Part shown: positions 9,100-17,052 of the stretch, in pieces | Position numbering within the stretch: position 1 is the first letter of the stretch | How the letters are laid out: each line of letters opens with the position of its first letter | Source of the DNA: Chryseobacterium scophthalmum | GTDB taxonomy: Bacteria > Bacteroidota > Bacteroidia > Flavobacteriales > Weeksellaceae | Reading direction: 5' to 3' | Assembly: GCF_900143185.1 (NCBI RefSeq) | Contig: NZ_FSRQ01000001.1 | Span: 806,001-870,000, forward strand | DNA: 64,000 nucleotides | Notes under the pieces: model-generated | Databases searched by the model: none | The model's input: only the letters and a program-made list of their open reading frames with translations | Told to the model about the DNA's origin: nothing | Program-made: the position numbers and the translations under genes

Positions 9100-9717
9100 T
9101 TATTTTAAACTTACCATACCATCAGTGAGTTGTTTCCATTGAATTTTTGATGAACCAACCATTCTACCAAAAGCAATGAACATATTTTTTACACTACTAA
9201 TTATATCTGTATTTTGATTAGGCTTTTCGTTTCTTCCATAAATTGCCATCTTAACATAATCATTCCCTTTAGAAATAACAAATGTAGAAGTAGTATTTGC
9301 TGAGTGAAAATGTACTGTTTTTCCTGCAAACTCATTTCCCGGTAATTTTGAAGGTCGGCATTGCATCATTATACGATTAGGATTTGTTTTATCAATCATA
9401 TCAATGCGTACCCATTGATAATCCTCTGTCTCTGGATTTTTGATTTCCGACAATAAAATTTTAATATAATCTCCTATTATAGGTGATCTATCTACCTTAT
9501 CTCCCGAAGAATCACATAACGTAAAATCTGCAATATTATCTTTTGAATAAGCTCCCCATTTATTTATTTCAAAAAAACGTTCTTTAAGAATATTATACTT
9601 TAGCTCAGCTTCGTGAGCATTTTCAAGTTTTTGAATACTTTCTGTGTCATGGAAATTTCCCTTTACCTGCAACGGAATTCCCGGAACTTTTTTTGCCTTC
9701 ATTAATTTTACCTGCAT
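9100..9717 (-). CDS. Conserved-looking protein, unknown function
   Basis: 205 residues, no signal peptide or membrane helix, mixed alpha/beta with many short polar strands (for example DYQWVRIDMID and NRIMMQCRPSKLPG). I do not recognise a family. A second ATG at codon 6 could be the true start. It has no close neighbour: 135 bases of non-coding DNA lie downstream and 709 bases of very AT-rich DNA lie upstream. The composition of the gene is ordinary for the window, so there is no strong sign of recent transfer. Confidence 0.65.
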   Translation of the reverse strand: MQVKLMKAKKVPGIPLQVKGNFHDTESIQKLENAHEAELKYNILKERFFEINKWGAYSKDNIADFTLCDSSGDKVDRSPIIGDYIKILLSEIKNPETEDYQWVRIDMIDKTNPNRIMMQCRPSKLPGNEFAGKTVHFHSANTTSTFVISKGNDYVKMAIYGRNEKPNQNTDIISSVKNMFIAFGRMVGSSKIQWKQLTDGMVSLK

Positions 9718-10175
9718 TAATTTACTATAATATAATTTGCTTTAAATATTTTTTGATTTTAAATCATTATTTGATTTTATTTTTAAAAAATCTTAAAACG
9801 TCAGTATATATAAATATTTCTTTAAAATTTTAATACAAATTTAATATATATCACGTTGAAATGAAAATATTCGCGTTTTTTTCTTACTACACAAACAACA
9901 CAACCCATATTAGTTATTGGTAATGAATAGATTAAAAAATAAAATCATTTCATTCTTGCAAGAAAAATATAAAAAATAATCTAAATAAATAATAATTTAA
10001 CTAATCAAAAATTTTAATAACAATTTCTATTCCTTTTTAATTATTAAATAATAAATTCTTAATAATCAAATTAATTTTTAAAATATTTCGTAAAATAAAG
10101 TCTTTTAAAAAACTAATCGGAAAAATATATATGTATTTTTTTAGAATTAATTTCGTCATATGTTATTTTTTTAAC
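9718..10175. other. Very AT-rich non-coding stretch
   Basis: About 460 bases of poly-A/T-rich DNA with no ORF of credible composition. It contains the promoter of the leftward gene starting at 9717. Many short ATT/AAT runs are present, but I see no clean repeat unit. Confidence 0.5.
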
Positions 10176-10250
10176 TATATTTGAAATGAAAATTTTTTTT
10201 TCATCATTTGTGTTTTTATTAAACCCTCCTAGTAGGAGGGTTTAATTTTT
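10176..10250 (+). other. Possible minimal transcription unit: promoter box, 19-codon ORF and terminator
   Basis: TATATTTG at 10176-10183 matches the -7 box TAnnTTTG. An ATG at 10186 opens a 19-codon frame, MKIFFSSFVFLLNPPSRRV, whose last codons and stop (ending 10245) lie inside a strong hairpin at 10221-10243. The unit would be leaderless or nearly so. It could be a genuine micro-peptide, a transcriptional leader, a short RNA, or chance in an AT-rich region. Confidence 0.3.
10221..10250 (+). terminator. Intrinsic terminator
   Basis: Near-perfect palindrome AAACCCTCC-TAGTA-GGAGGGTTT followed by AATTTTT. It is the only GC-rich block within 700 bases. No standard gene ends here. Confidence 0.65.
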
Positions 10251-10426
10251 ATTATACTTTGCTCCTAATTATCACATTTCTTATTAATTTTTAACCATAG
10301 AGATAAGCATTTTACAATGTTTACGAATTTCTCTGATCACGATTTAAATAATGCTTGCATAAAATCGTTCAAAAAATATTTTCATAACTTACAATTTAAA
10401 ATTACCAACACTACAAATTTTTAATT

Positions 10427-11196
10427 ATGAGAATAGGTTTAATAGGATTTGGAAAAGCCGGAAAAGCGGTTGCTAATGTAATACTTCAAAACCCAGAGTT
10501 TAACCTTGAATGGGTTTTAAGAAAAAGTAAAAACATGGAAAACATATCTGTTAAAGAATTATTAGAGACTGATTCTACTGACAAAGCACAGATTTTCTCA
10601 GAACAAAATATCGAAATCAGTGAACATTTCAGAAAATATCCCGTAGATGCAATTATTGATTTTTCTTCTTCGGAAAGTATTCATAAATATGGAAAAGCTG
10701 CATCTGAAAAGAAAATAAAAATCATTTCAGCAATTTCTCATTACGGAGATGATGAAATAAAAGTTCTAAAAGAGCTTTCTAAATCAATACTATTTTTTGG
10801 TCACCCAATATTACTTTAGGAGTAAATTATCTTTTGTTTGCAGCCAGTCTTCTTAAAAATATCGCTCCAGATGTAGATATAGAAGTTGTAGAAGAGCATT
10901 TTAAAGCAAAAAGCGGAGTTTCGGGAACCGCAATTAAAATCGCAGAAACTTTAGATATAGAAAAAAATAGCATTAATTCTGTTCGAGCAGGAGGTATTGT
11001 AGGAAAGCATGAAGTAATCTTTGGATTTCCCTATCAGACAGTTCGTTTAGTTCATGAATCAATTTCAAGAGAAGCATTTGGAAGCGGTGCGCTCTTTGTA
11101 GCCAAACACCTTAAAAACTATTCTAAAGGTTTCTATAATTTTGAAGATATATTAAGGCCTTTTTTCTTCGGTAATCCTCAAAATAATCTGTCTTAA
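10427..11196 (+). pseudogene. dapB-like 4-hydroxy-tetrahydrodipicolinate reductase paralogue, frameshifted
   Basis: Two consecutive frames together encode one DapB-like protein of about 255 residues, the normal family length. The first frame (10427-10819) gives the NAD(P)H-binding half with GLIGFGKAGKAVA at its start. The second, read through SPNITLGVNYLLFAAS to 11196, gives the catalytic half with VVEEHFKAKSGVSGTAI, where the first catalytic His and the Lys are kept but the second His of the usual HH pair is Phe. The frames are joined at a run of six T at about 10793-10798; one extra T would restore a continuous reading frame. The cause may be a mutation, a homopolymer sequencing error, or slippage. 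Because of the altered motif it looks like a divergent paralogue rather than the main lysine-pathway enzyme. Confidence 0.75.
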
Positions 11197-11286
11197 ATTT
11201 ACTCTATAAATGTACAAAATATTAAAAATATTTTATTTATTTCTGAAAAGGCACATAATATGCTAATAACAATATATAAACCTTAA

Positions 11287-11469
<183 letters not shown>

Positions 11470-11492
11470 AAAAACAAATAGAAAAAATTAAG

Positions 11493-11521
11493 AAAGCTGA
11501 ATAGTATTATTCAGCTTTTTT
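11493..11521 (+). terminator. Intrinsic terminator of the lmo0937-type gene
   Basis: Perfect 11-bp inverted repeat AAAGCTGAATA/TATTCAGCTTT with a 4-base loop, ending in a T-run. Confidence 0.85.
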
Positions 11522-11751
11522 ATGCTAAAATTTTAAAATTGATTTAAATCTATCCATAAATTATCACTAAAAGTTCAGATTTCAACTTAATTTTTATTAA
11601 AAGTCTAATTATTAGAACATATTTAAATTAAATTTTGAAGCAATACAAGACAAAACAATAAAAATCTAAATATCAATTACTTAAAATATTTTTACATGGT
11701 GTTTTTTTGTGAATTTTTACGTAATTATTTATAAATAGCTCCAACAATAAG

Positions 11752-11782
11752 TTGTTGATGAAATTTTATGATGATATATTTG
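11752..11782 (+). promoter_or_regulatory. Good Bacteroidota promoter with no downstream protein gene
   Basis: TTG at 11752-11754 and TATATTTG at 11775-11782, spaced 20 bases apart, match the -33 TTTG and -7 TAnnTTTG elements. Predicted start of transcription is about 11788. Confidence 0.55.
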
Positions 11783-11787
11783 CTACA

Positions 11788-11970
11788 GATAAAACGAGAC
11801 ACTTAATCATTCATATATAATAACTTTTCATCATTCAGTTTTCATGTAGAACATCAGGGTTCTGACAATCTAGGAAAAAGAACCCTGTTCTCTACAATTC
11901 TAAATTAGACACCATCATCACATTTTATTAATAGAAAAACCGAACTTCTTTGAAGTTCGGTTTTCATTTT
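11788..11970 (+). ncRNA. Candidate small RNA of about 180 nt
   Basis: Bounded by a good promoter box on the left and a strong terminator on the right, with no credible ORF between. It contains a stable internal hairpin: CAGGGTTCT at 11855-11863 pairs with AGAACCCTG at 11879-11887, and the stem extends outwards imperfectly to about 11847-11895. It does not show the long bulged rod of 6S RNA and I do not recognise a known family. Confidence 0.45.
11936..11970. terminator. Bidirectional terminator
   Basis: Perfect 13-bp inverted repeat AAAACCGAACTTC/GAAGTTCGGTTTT with a 3-base loop and T-rich sequence on both strands. It ends the AraC-type gene (leftward) and the candidate small RNA (rightward). 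Confidence 0.85.
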
Positions 11971-11991
11971 TTATATATTTAAGTTTTACAA

Positions 11992-13698
11992 CTAAGATTG
12001 ATTTTGATCTTCTAATTCCTTAATTCTCTTTTTAATAAAATCAGCAGGTCTTATCCCATTTTGCTCTAAGAAAATATTTGAGAAACTTTGTCTGTTGCTA
12101 AAACCTGCAGCAGAAGCAATATGCTCAATAGAATATTTTCTCCATTCTTTATCATGATAAATCTTCTGTGTCGCAAAATTGATTCTCAAGACATTAATGT
12201 AAGTATTAAAGTTACTTCCTTTATATTCATTGATAACCTGTGAAAGATAAGAAGTATTTGTTTTAAACTGTTCTGCAAGTTTTTTTAGCGTTAATCCTTG
12301 CTCTAAATAGCCCTGCTTAGTTTCGAATGTCTTAATGTCATTTAAAAGCTTTTCTACAATACTGTTATCAAACTTGATATTCTTATCACCAGTATCAATA
12401 ACTTCAGGTTTTACAGTAGCAACAGCCACTTCAGACTGATTATTTTCTTCAAGCTTTATTAATAAATCGTCGTAATTTTTTTGAATGTTTTTTTGCTTTC
12501 GAATTCTATAATACATTACGATTCCTAATGCGGTAATAATCGCTAAACAAATAAATATGAGTAATTTACTATAAGAATTTGTTTTCTCTAGGTTTTCTTT
12601 TGTTTCCAGAAGCATCTTGGTATCATACTCCTTATAAACTCGGCTTGAAAGGTGTTTAAAATCTGAAGCTATTACACTATCCACTTTAAGAAGCTGATTC
12701 GTGTAGTACAATTCTTCTTTATGATTACTACCTTTTCGATAATATTCAATCAATTCTTCATAATTGCTTCTTAATTCAGGAAGAATAAATTTATTTTCAT
12801 TGAAAATGGAATCTACTTTTCTGTAATTTTCTACCTCAAGCTGTAAATCTCCTAAAAGCTCATAACTTTTACCTTTATAAAAATAAATATAAGAAGCCCA
12901 AGTAAAATCATTAACTTTTATAAGCTCAGGAAGTGCTTTATCAAAATAATAAATTGCTTTTTTATAATTCTTCTTTTTAAATTCTGAAACACCTAAGCTT
13001 TTTGTGAAGTAGCTGGTTTCCAAATAAAAATCTTTGGTTTTGGGAGTTTTTTCTGCTGCTTTTTTTAATAAATTTTCTGCTTCTGCATCTTTATTAAGCA
13101 TTTGATAACAAATAATTGCCTGATGCAGAGAGTTTAAATAACCTTTGGTATTATTAAAAACAAGATTCTTTTTAATATTTCCATCAATTTTAGTTTCAAA
13201 AAAACTGATACATTGTTGAAATATCGCCAAAGCTTCATCATAATAGCCCAAATAGCTTTTTACAACACCGATATAGTAAATATTTCTATATTTTAAATAC
13301 TCATCCTTCGAGTCTTTTAAATATTCATAAGCTTTTAAATATTCTTCTAAAGCAAATTGAAATTTTCTTTGGTTAAAATAATAAATTGATCCTTTCGTTA
13401 AAAAAGCATTTCCTATCAAGTCATTATTTTCTGATTTTTTAGCAGCAACCAAAGCACTATCTGCATACATTATTCTTTGATCTTCAGAATATAAAATTGC
13501 ATCTTTATAAGCCTGAAAAAGCTCGGGATAATTTTTCTCTGACTTTGCTTTTTTGATATATTGATTTACATATACAAGCGCCTTAGGATCATTCTCTTCG
13601 TAAGCCCAGTACTTTTCTCTAAGCTTTGAGTAATAATCCTGCGAATACATTATACTTATAATGAAAAAGCAACTACAAGTAAAAATTCTTTTAATCAT
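11992..13698 (-). CDS. TPR sensor with AraC-type DNA-binding domain
   Basis: 568 residues: a short signal-anchor (1-19), a periplasmic-looking array of TPR repeats (about 40-350), one membrane helix (about 376-396), a coiled linker, and a C-terminal AraC/XylS double helix-turn-helix (about 460-560, with LKKLAEQFKTNTSYLSQVIN and the second helix set around IASAAGFSNRQSFSNIF). This membrane-anchored TPR-AraC layout is widespread in Chryseobacterium and Flavobacterium; the ligand is usually unknown. It is monocistronic with a strong terminator 28 bases downstream. The nearest divergent gene is a small lipoprotein 230 bases upstream, a possible target. Confidence 0.88.
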   Translation of the reverse strand: MIKRIFTCSCFFIISIMYSQDYYSKLREKYWAYEENDPKALVYVNQYIKKAKSEKNYPELFQAYKDAILYSEDQRIMYADSALVAAKKSENNDLIGNAFLTKGSIYYFNQRKFQFALEEYLKAYEYLKDSKDEYLKYRNIYYIGVVKSYLGYYDEALAIFQQCISFFETKIDGNIKKNLVFNNTKGYLNSLHQAIICYQMLNKDAEAENLLKKAAEKTPKTKDFYLETSYFTKSLGVSEFKKKNYKKAIYYFDKALPELIKVNDFTWASYIYFYKGKSYELLGDLQLEVENYRKVDSIFNENKFILPELRSNYEELIEYYRKGSNHKEELYYTNQLLKVDSVIASDFKHLSSRVYKEYDTKMLLETKENLEKTNSYSKLLIFICLAIITALGIVMYYRIRKQKNIQKNYDDLLIKLEENNQSEVAVATVKPEVIDTGDKNIKFDNSIVEKLLNDIKTFETKQGYLEQGLTLKKLAEQFKTNTSYLSQVINEYKGSNFNTYINVLRINFATQKIYHDKEWRKYSIEHIASAAGFSNRQSFSNIFLEQNGIRPADFIKKRIKELEDQNQS

Positions 13699-13927
13699 CA
13701 GATATTTCTAAGAAAATTTTATTCAAAAATACACAAAAACTATTTATTATAAGCTATTATAAGATAATCTGTTTATTTAATTAACACTCTGTTTATTTTA
13801 AAAAACGTATTTTTGCATGGTAAAAATTTATAAATCGAACCTTAATGTATTTGCTATAGTATATATTTTTGACTACTTTCGATTAACTAAATTTAGAAAC
13901 AAATATAATCATTAATCCTAGAATAAA

Positions 13928-14260
13928 ATGAAAACAAAATTTATTGTACTCAGTCTCATGGCAGCGGGAATCTGCACAATGAGTTGTAGGCAAGACGATG
14001 AAAGCCCGGGAGAAGAAACTTTTCAGTCGTCCTTGAAACAGCAAAATCCTACTGATGAATCTCAAAAAAATGTTAATGATTCAATATCTGTAGAAAATGC
14101 TGAAACTGATCCTCCAAGAGATGGAGCACATTGGAAAGTAGATGAAGTTAGTGGAACTAAAAAACTTGATTCTTTATCATTACCTTTACAGGTTAATCCT
14201 TATAATGGACCTACAGAGCCTCCAAAAGATGGAGCGCATTGGAAAGGAAGCGAAAAATAA
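13928..14260 (+). CDS. Small lipoprotein with a duplicated PPxDGAHWK motif
   Basis: 110 residues. The signal peptide ends in a lipobox with Cys20 (GICTMSC), followed by an acidic, disordered linker. The motif PPRDGAHWK near residue 62 recurs as PPKDGAHWK near residue 99, each preceded by an acidic residue or Thr and followed by a charged one. No family recognised; the repeat suggests a short linear binding motif displayed on a flexible tether at the cell envelope. Its own terminator follows, so it is monocistronic, and it is divergent from the TPR-AraC regulator gene. Confidence 0.7.
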   Translation: MKTKFIVLSLMAAGICTMSCRQDDESPGEETFQSSLKQQNPTDESQKNVNDSISVENAETDPPRDGAHWKVDEVSGTKKLDSLSLPLQVNPYNGPTEPPKDGAHWKGSEK

Positions 14261-14326
14261 ATGTAAACTTGTTTTTTATACTTAAAACTTTTTGCAAATC
14301 AAACTTAGTAAAAAACTAAAATTTAT

Positions 14327-14358
14327 AAAACCTGCTGTATATTTCAGCAGGTTTTTTT
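14327..14358 (+). terminator. Intrinsic terminator of the lipoprotein gene
   Basis: AAAACCTGCTG/CAGCAGGTTTT inverted repeat with a 7-base loop, followed by a T-run. Confidence 0.85.
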
Positions 14359-14400
14359 ATTTATTTATCGATTTATAATTTTACTTTAATAAATCTAATT

Positions 14401-14502
14401 CTAGCAAGTTATTATCCCCGCATTATTTGCTTTGGCATCTCTCTCTTGTTCTCTCAACATTTCTTCAATATCTAATGGATTTCCGTTTTCATTGATCATC
14501 AT
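14401..14502 (-). CDS. Possible 33-residue peptide ending in Cys
   Basis: Minus-strand ATG at 14502 (a second at 14499) opens 33 codons with natural-looking composition: start MMINENGNPLDIEEMLREQE, then an Ala/Asn stretch and the end GIITC. No similarity recognised. It lies directly downstream of another short minus-strand frame, so both may be remnants of a decayed gene, or this may be a real micro-protein. Confidence 0.3.
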   Translation of the reverse strand: MMINENGNPLDIEEMLREQERDAKANNAGIITC

Positions 14503-14513
14503 TATTTTGTATT

Positions 14514-14657
14514 TTAGGACAACGTCTGAGGTATCTCTTTTATAGGATTATTTCTAAAATCTATAACTTCTTCATGATCAATTACAACAGTATTTTCAAA
14601 AGCTTTTAATGATGAAAAATCATTAAAACCAATATCTTCTACCACCAAAAGCAGGTT
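14514..14657 (-). pseudogene. Short open frame without ATG, probable gene remnant
   Basis: A minus-strand frame of 47 codons, read LLVVEDIGFNDFSSLKAFEN and onward to a stop at 14514, looks like real protein sequence (acidic/hydrophobic alternation, no poly-Lys or poly-Asn) but has no ATG, only TTG/GTG candidates, and is closed by an upstream stop. It lies between two genes in a 430-base gap. A decayed gene is the simplest reading. Confidence 0.3.
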
Positions 14658-14688
14658 TTATCCCGCTCTTAGTAATGAAAACTATTAT

Positions 14689-16911
14689 TTATTTTGACCA
14701 ATTAATTCTTTTTGTCTGAACATTTTGAGAATCGGTTCCGATCATGATGTCGAATTCTCCGGCTTCCCAATCATAATTCAATTCATCATCGTAAAATTTC
14801 AGATTTTCAGGAGTTAATGTAAAATTAATGGTTTTAGTTTCTCCTTTTTTAATGAAAACTTTTTGGAAACCTTTTAATTCTTTTACAGGTCGTACTACTT
14901 TTCCATATAAATCTCTGATGTACAACTGCACCACTTCTTCCCCATCGTATTTTCCGGTGTTGGAAACATTTACACTGATATTTAAAGTCTGATTTCCTTT
15001 AAGGTTGGTTGAACTTAAATTCATTTCAGAATATTTAAATTGAGTATAACTTAAACCATAACCAAATGGAAATTTAGGATCATTATCAAGATCAATGTAA
15101 GCTGAAACATAATTTCTGTCGGTGTTGTTTTTTGCTGGTCTTCCTGTGTTGTAATGATTGTAATAAACAGGAATTTGTCCTTCTGTTCTAGGAAAAGACA
15201 TTGGAAGTTTTCCACCCGGATTTACCGTTCCAAAAAGAACATCTGCGATAGAATTTCCGGCTTCAGTACCCAACCACCAAGTGTAAACAATGGTTGAAAT
15301 ATTATCTGCAGCCCAATCAAAAACCAAAGGTCTTCCAGCATTGATCATTAAGACAATCGGTTTTCCTGTTTTAGCAATTTCTTTTAAAAGTTCTTCCTGA
15401 ACTCCCGAAAAATGAATATTACTTCTGCTTTTCGCTTCTCCGCTCATTGCGTGACCTTCACCTAAAGTCATAATCACAACGTCTGATTTTTTTGCCGTTT
15501 CTATAGCTTCTGCAAACATAGATTTATCCTGATCATCAACATTAGCTCCTTTTGCATACAATAAAGTGGAATTTTTGCCTAATTGATTTTTGATTCCATC
15601 AAACTGAGTAACAATTCTTTGATTGTCATCTTTAAATGCAATCGACCAGAAGCCATGATTGGCAACTGTTTCTTTTCCGAAAGGACCGATCAATGCTACA
15701 GTTTTAATAGATTTTGAAAGCGGAAGAATATTCTTTTCATTTTTAAGTAAAACAATGCTTTTTGAACCAAATTCTCTCCCAAACCTTCTATTTTCCTGAT
15801 TGTTTAATTGTTCTTTCTGCCTCTTTTCACTGCTAAATCTGTAAGGATCATCAAATAATCCCATTTCAAATTTTTTAACCAAAATTCTTTTCGTTGCGTC
15901 ATCAATAAATTTTGGATCAACTTTCCCTTCTTTAACCAATTTTGGAAGTTCAGCCATGTAAGCACGGCTTTCCATATCCATATCGGTTCCTGCATTCATG
16001 GCTTTTTCGGCAGCTTCTTTATTGTCTTTAGCATATCCGTGAGGAACCATTTCTCCGATACTTCCCCAATCTGAAACTACAAAACCTTTATAATTCCATT
16101 GGTCTTTTAAAAGATTTCTTAAAATATATTTGTTTGCTGTTGCCGGAATTCCATTAATGTCGTTAAAAGAATTCATAAAAGTCGCGACTCCCGCTTCTGC
16201 AGCAGCTTTGAAAGGAGGTAAATAAGTTTCGTGTAATTGCCTTAAACTCATATCCACAGAATTGTAATCTCTTCCGCCAACTGCGGCTCCATACGCTGCA
16301 AAATGCTTCGCACAAGCCATAATTGCATCAAGATTTCCAAGACCTTTTCCCTGAAAACCTTTGATTCTTGCCAAACCAATTTGCATTCCCAAATACGTGT
16401 CTTCACCTGAACCTTCCATTACTCTTCCCCATCTCGGATCTCTTGCGATGTCGACCATTGGTGCAAAAGTCCAGTGAATTCCATAAGCTGAAGCTTCAGT
16501 TGCTGCAATTCTTTCTGATTTTTCAATTAATTTTAAATCCCAACTCGCCGCTTGACCAAGATTCACGGGAAATGTTGTTCTGTAGCCATGAATTACATCC
16601 TGACCAAAGAATAAAGGAATTCTTAATCTAGATTTTAAAGCTAATTCCTGAAATTTTTTCGTTTCTTCTGCACCTGCAACATTGAGCATAGAGCCAACTT
16701 TTCCTTTTTTTATTTCTTCTAAAACCGTCGCAGAATTTGAGTTTTGCGGACCCGTTGCATATTCAAAACCACTGTATTGAACCAGCTGTCCTACTTTTTC
16801 TTCCAACGTCATTTTTGACAACAACTCGGAAACTTTCTGATCGACCGTTTTTTGTCCGAAAGCGTTGAATCCGAATGCTGTAAATGCTAATATGAAATAT
16901 ATCTTCTTCAT
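14689..16911 (-). CDS. bglX: Periplasmic beta-glucosidase, glycoside hydrolase family 3
   Basis: 740 residues: signal peptide (1-19, ending AFG), GH3 N-terminal barrel (about 40-370) with the catalytic nucleophile Asp281 in VVSDWGS, GH3 C-terminal sandwich (about 390-620, with GEGHAMSGEAKSR in the catalytic loop), and a fibronectin-III-like domain (about 655-730, with EEVVQLYIRD). Length and domain order match BglX. It cleaves terminal beta-glucosyl units from oligosaccharides in the periplasm. It is the fourth leftward gene of the SusC/SusD locus; 141 non-coding bases separate it from the GH30 gene, so it may also have its own promoter. Confidence 0.93.
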   Translation of the reverse strand: MKKIYFILAFTAFGFNAFGQKTVDQKVSELLSKMTLEEKVGQLVQYSGFEYATGPQNSNSATVLEEIKKGKVGSMLNVAGAEETKKFQELALKSRLRIPLFFGQDVIHGYRTTFPVNLGQAASWDLKLIEKSERIAATEASAYGIHWTFAPMVDIARDPRWGRVMEGSGEDTYLGMQIGLARIKGFQGKGLGNLDAIMACAKHFAAYGAAVGGRDYNSVDMSLRQLHETYLPPFKAAAEAGVATFMNSFNDINGIPATANKYILRNLLKDQWNYKGFVVSDWGSIGEMVPHGYAKDNKEAAEKAMNAGTDMDMESRAYMAELPKLVKEGKVDPKFIDDATKRILVKKFEMGLFDDPYRFSSEKRQKEQLNNQENRRFGREFGSKSIVLLKNEKNILPLSKSIKTVALIGPFGKETVANHGFWSIAFKDDNQRIVTQFDGIKNQLGKNSTLLYAKGANVDDQDKSMFAEAIETAKKSDVVIMTLGEGHAMSGEAKSRSNIHFSGVQEELLKEIAKTGKPIVLMINAGRPLVFDWAADNISTIVYTWWLGTEAGNSIADVLFGTVNPGGKLPMSFPRTEGQIPVYYNHYNTGRPAKNNTDRNYVSAYIDLDNDPKFPFGYGLSYTQFKYSEMNLSSTNLKGNQTLNISVNVSNTGKYDGEEVVQLYIRDLYGKVVRPVKELKGFQKVFIKKGETKTINFTLTPENLKFYDDELNYDWEAGEFDIMIGTDSQNVQTKRINWSK

Positions 16912-17052
16912 TTATAATTAGTTTTTGGTATGTTTCTAAATGTAAAGTTCGCTAAGATTTCTTGCAAATAATGCGGTTGATTTTTTAAGTTCACTAAAAT
17001 CTTTTACTTAACAAAGAAAAACGAAGTTTTACCAATCAATAATAACTTTAAT

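Noticed and set aside
10786..10803. Programmed -1 ribosomal frameshift in the dapB-like gene
   Set aside because: The six-T run preceded by A is not a proper X-XXY-YYZ slippery heptamer in frame, and no downstream stimulatory hairpin is visible. A simple indel or sequencing error is more likely.
11788..11970. Identification of the candidate RNA as 6S RNA
   Set aside because: 6S RNA should fold into one long rod with a central bubble; here only an internal hairpin and a terminator pair well, and the 5' and 3' parts do not.
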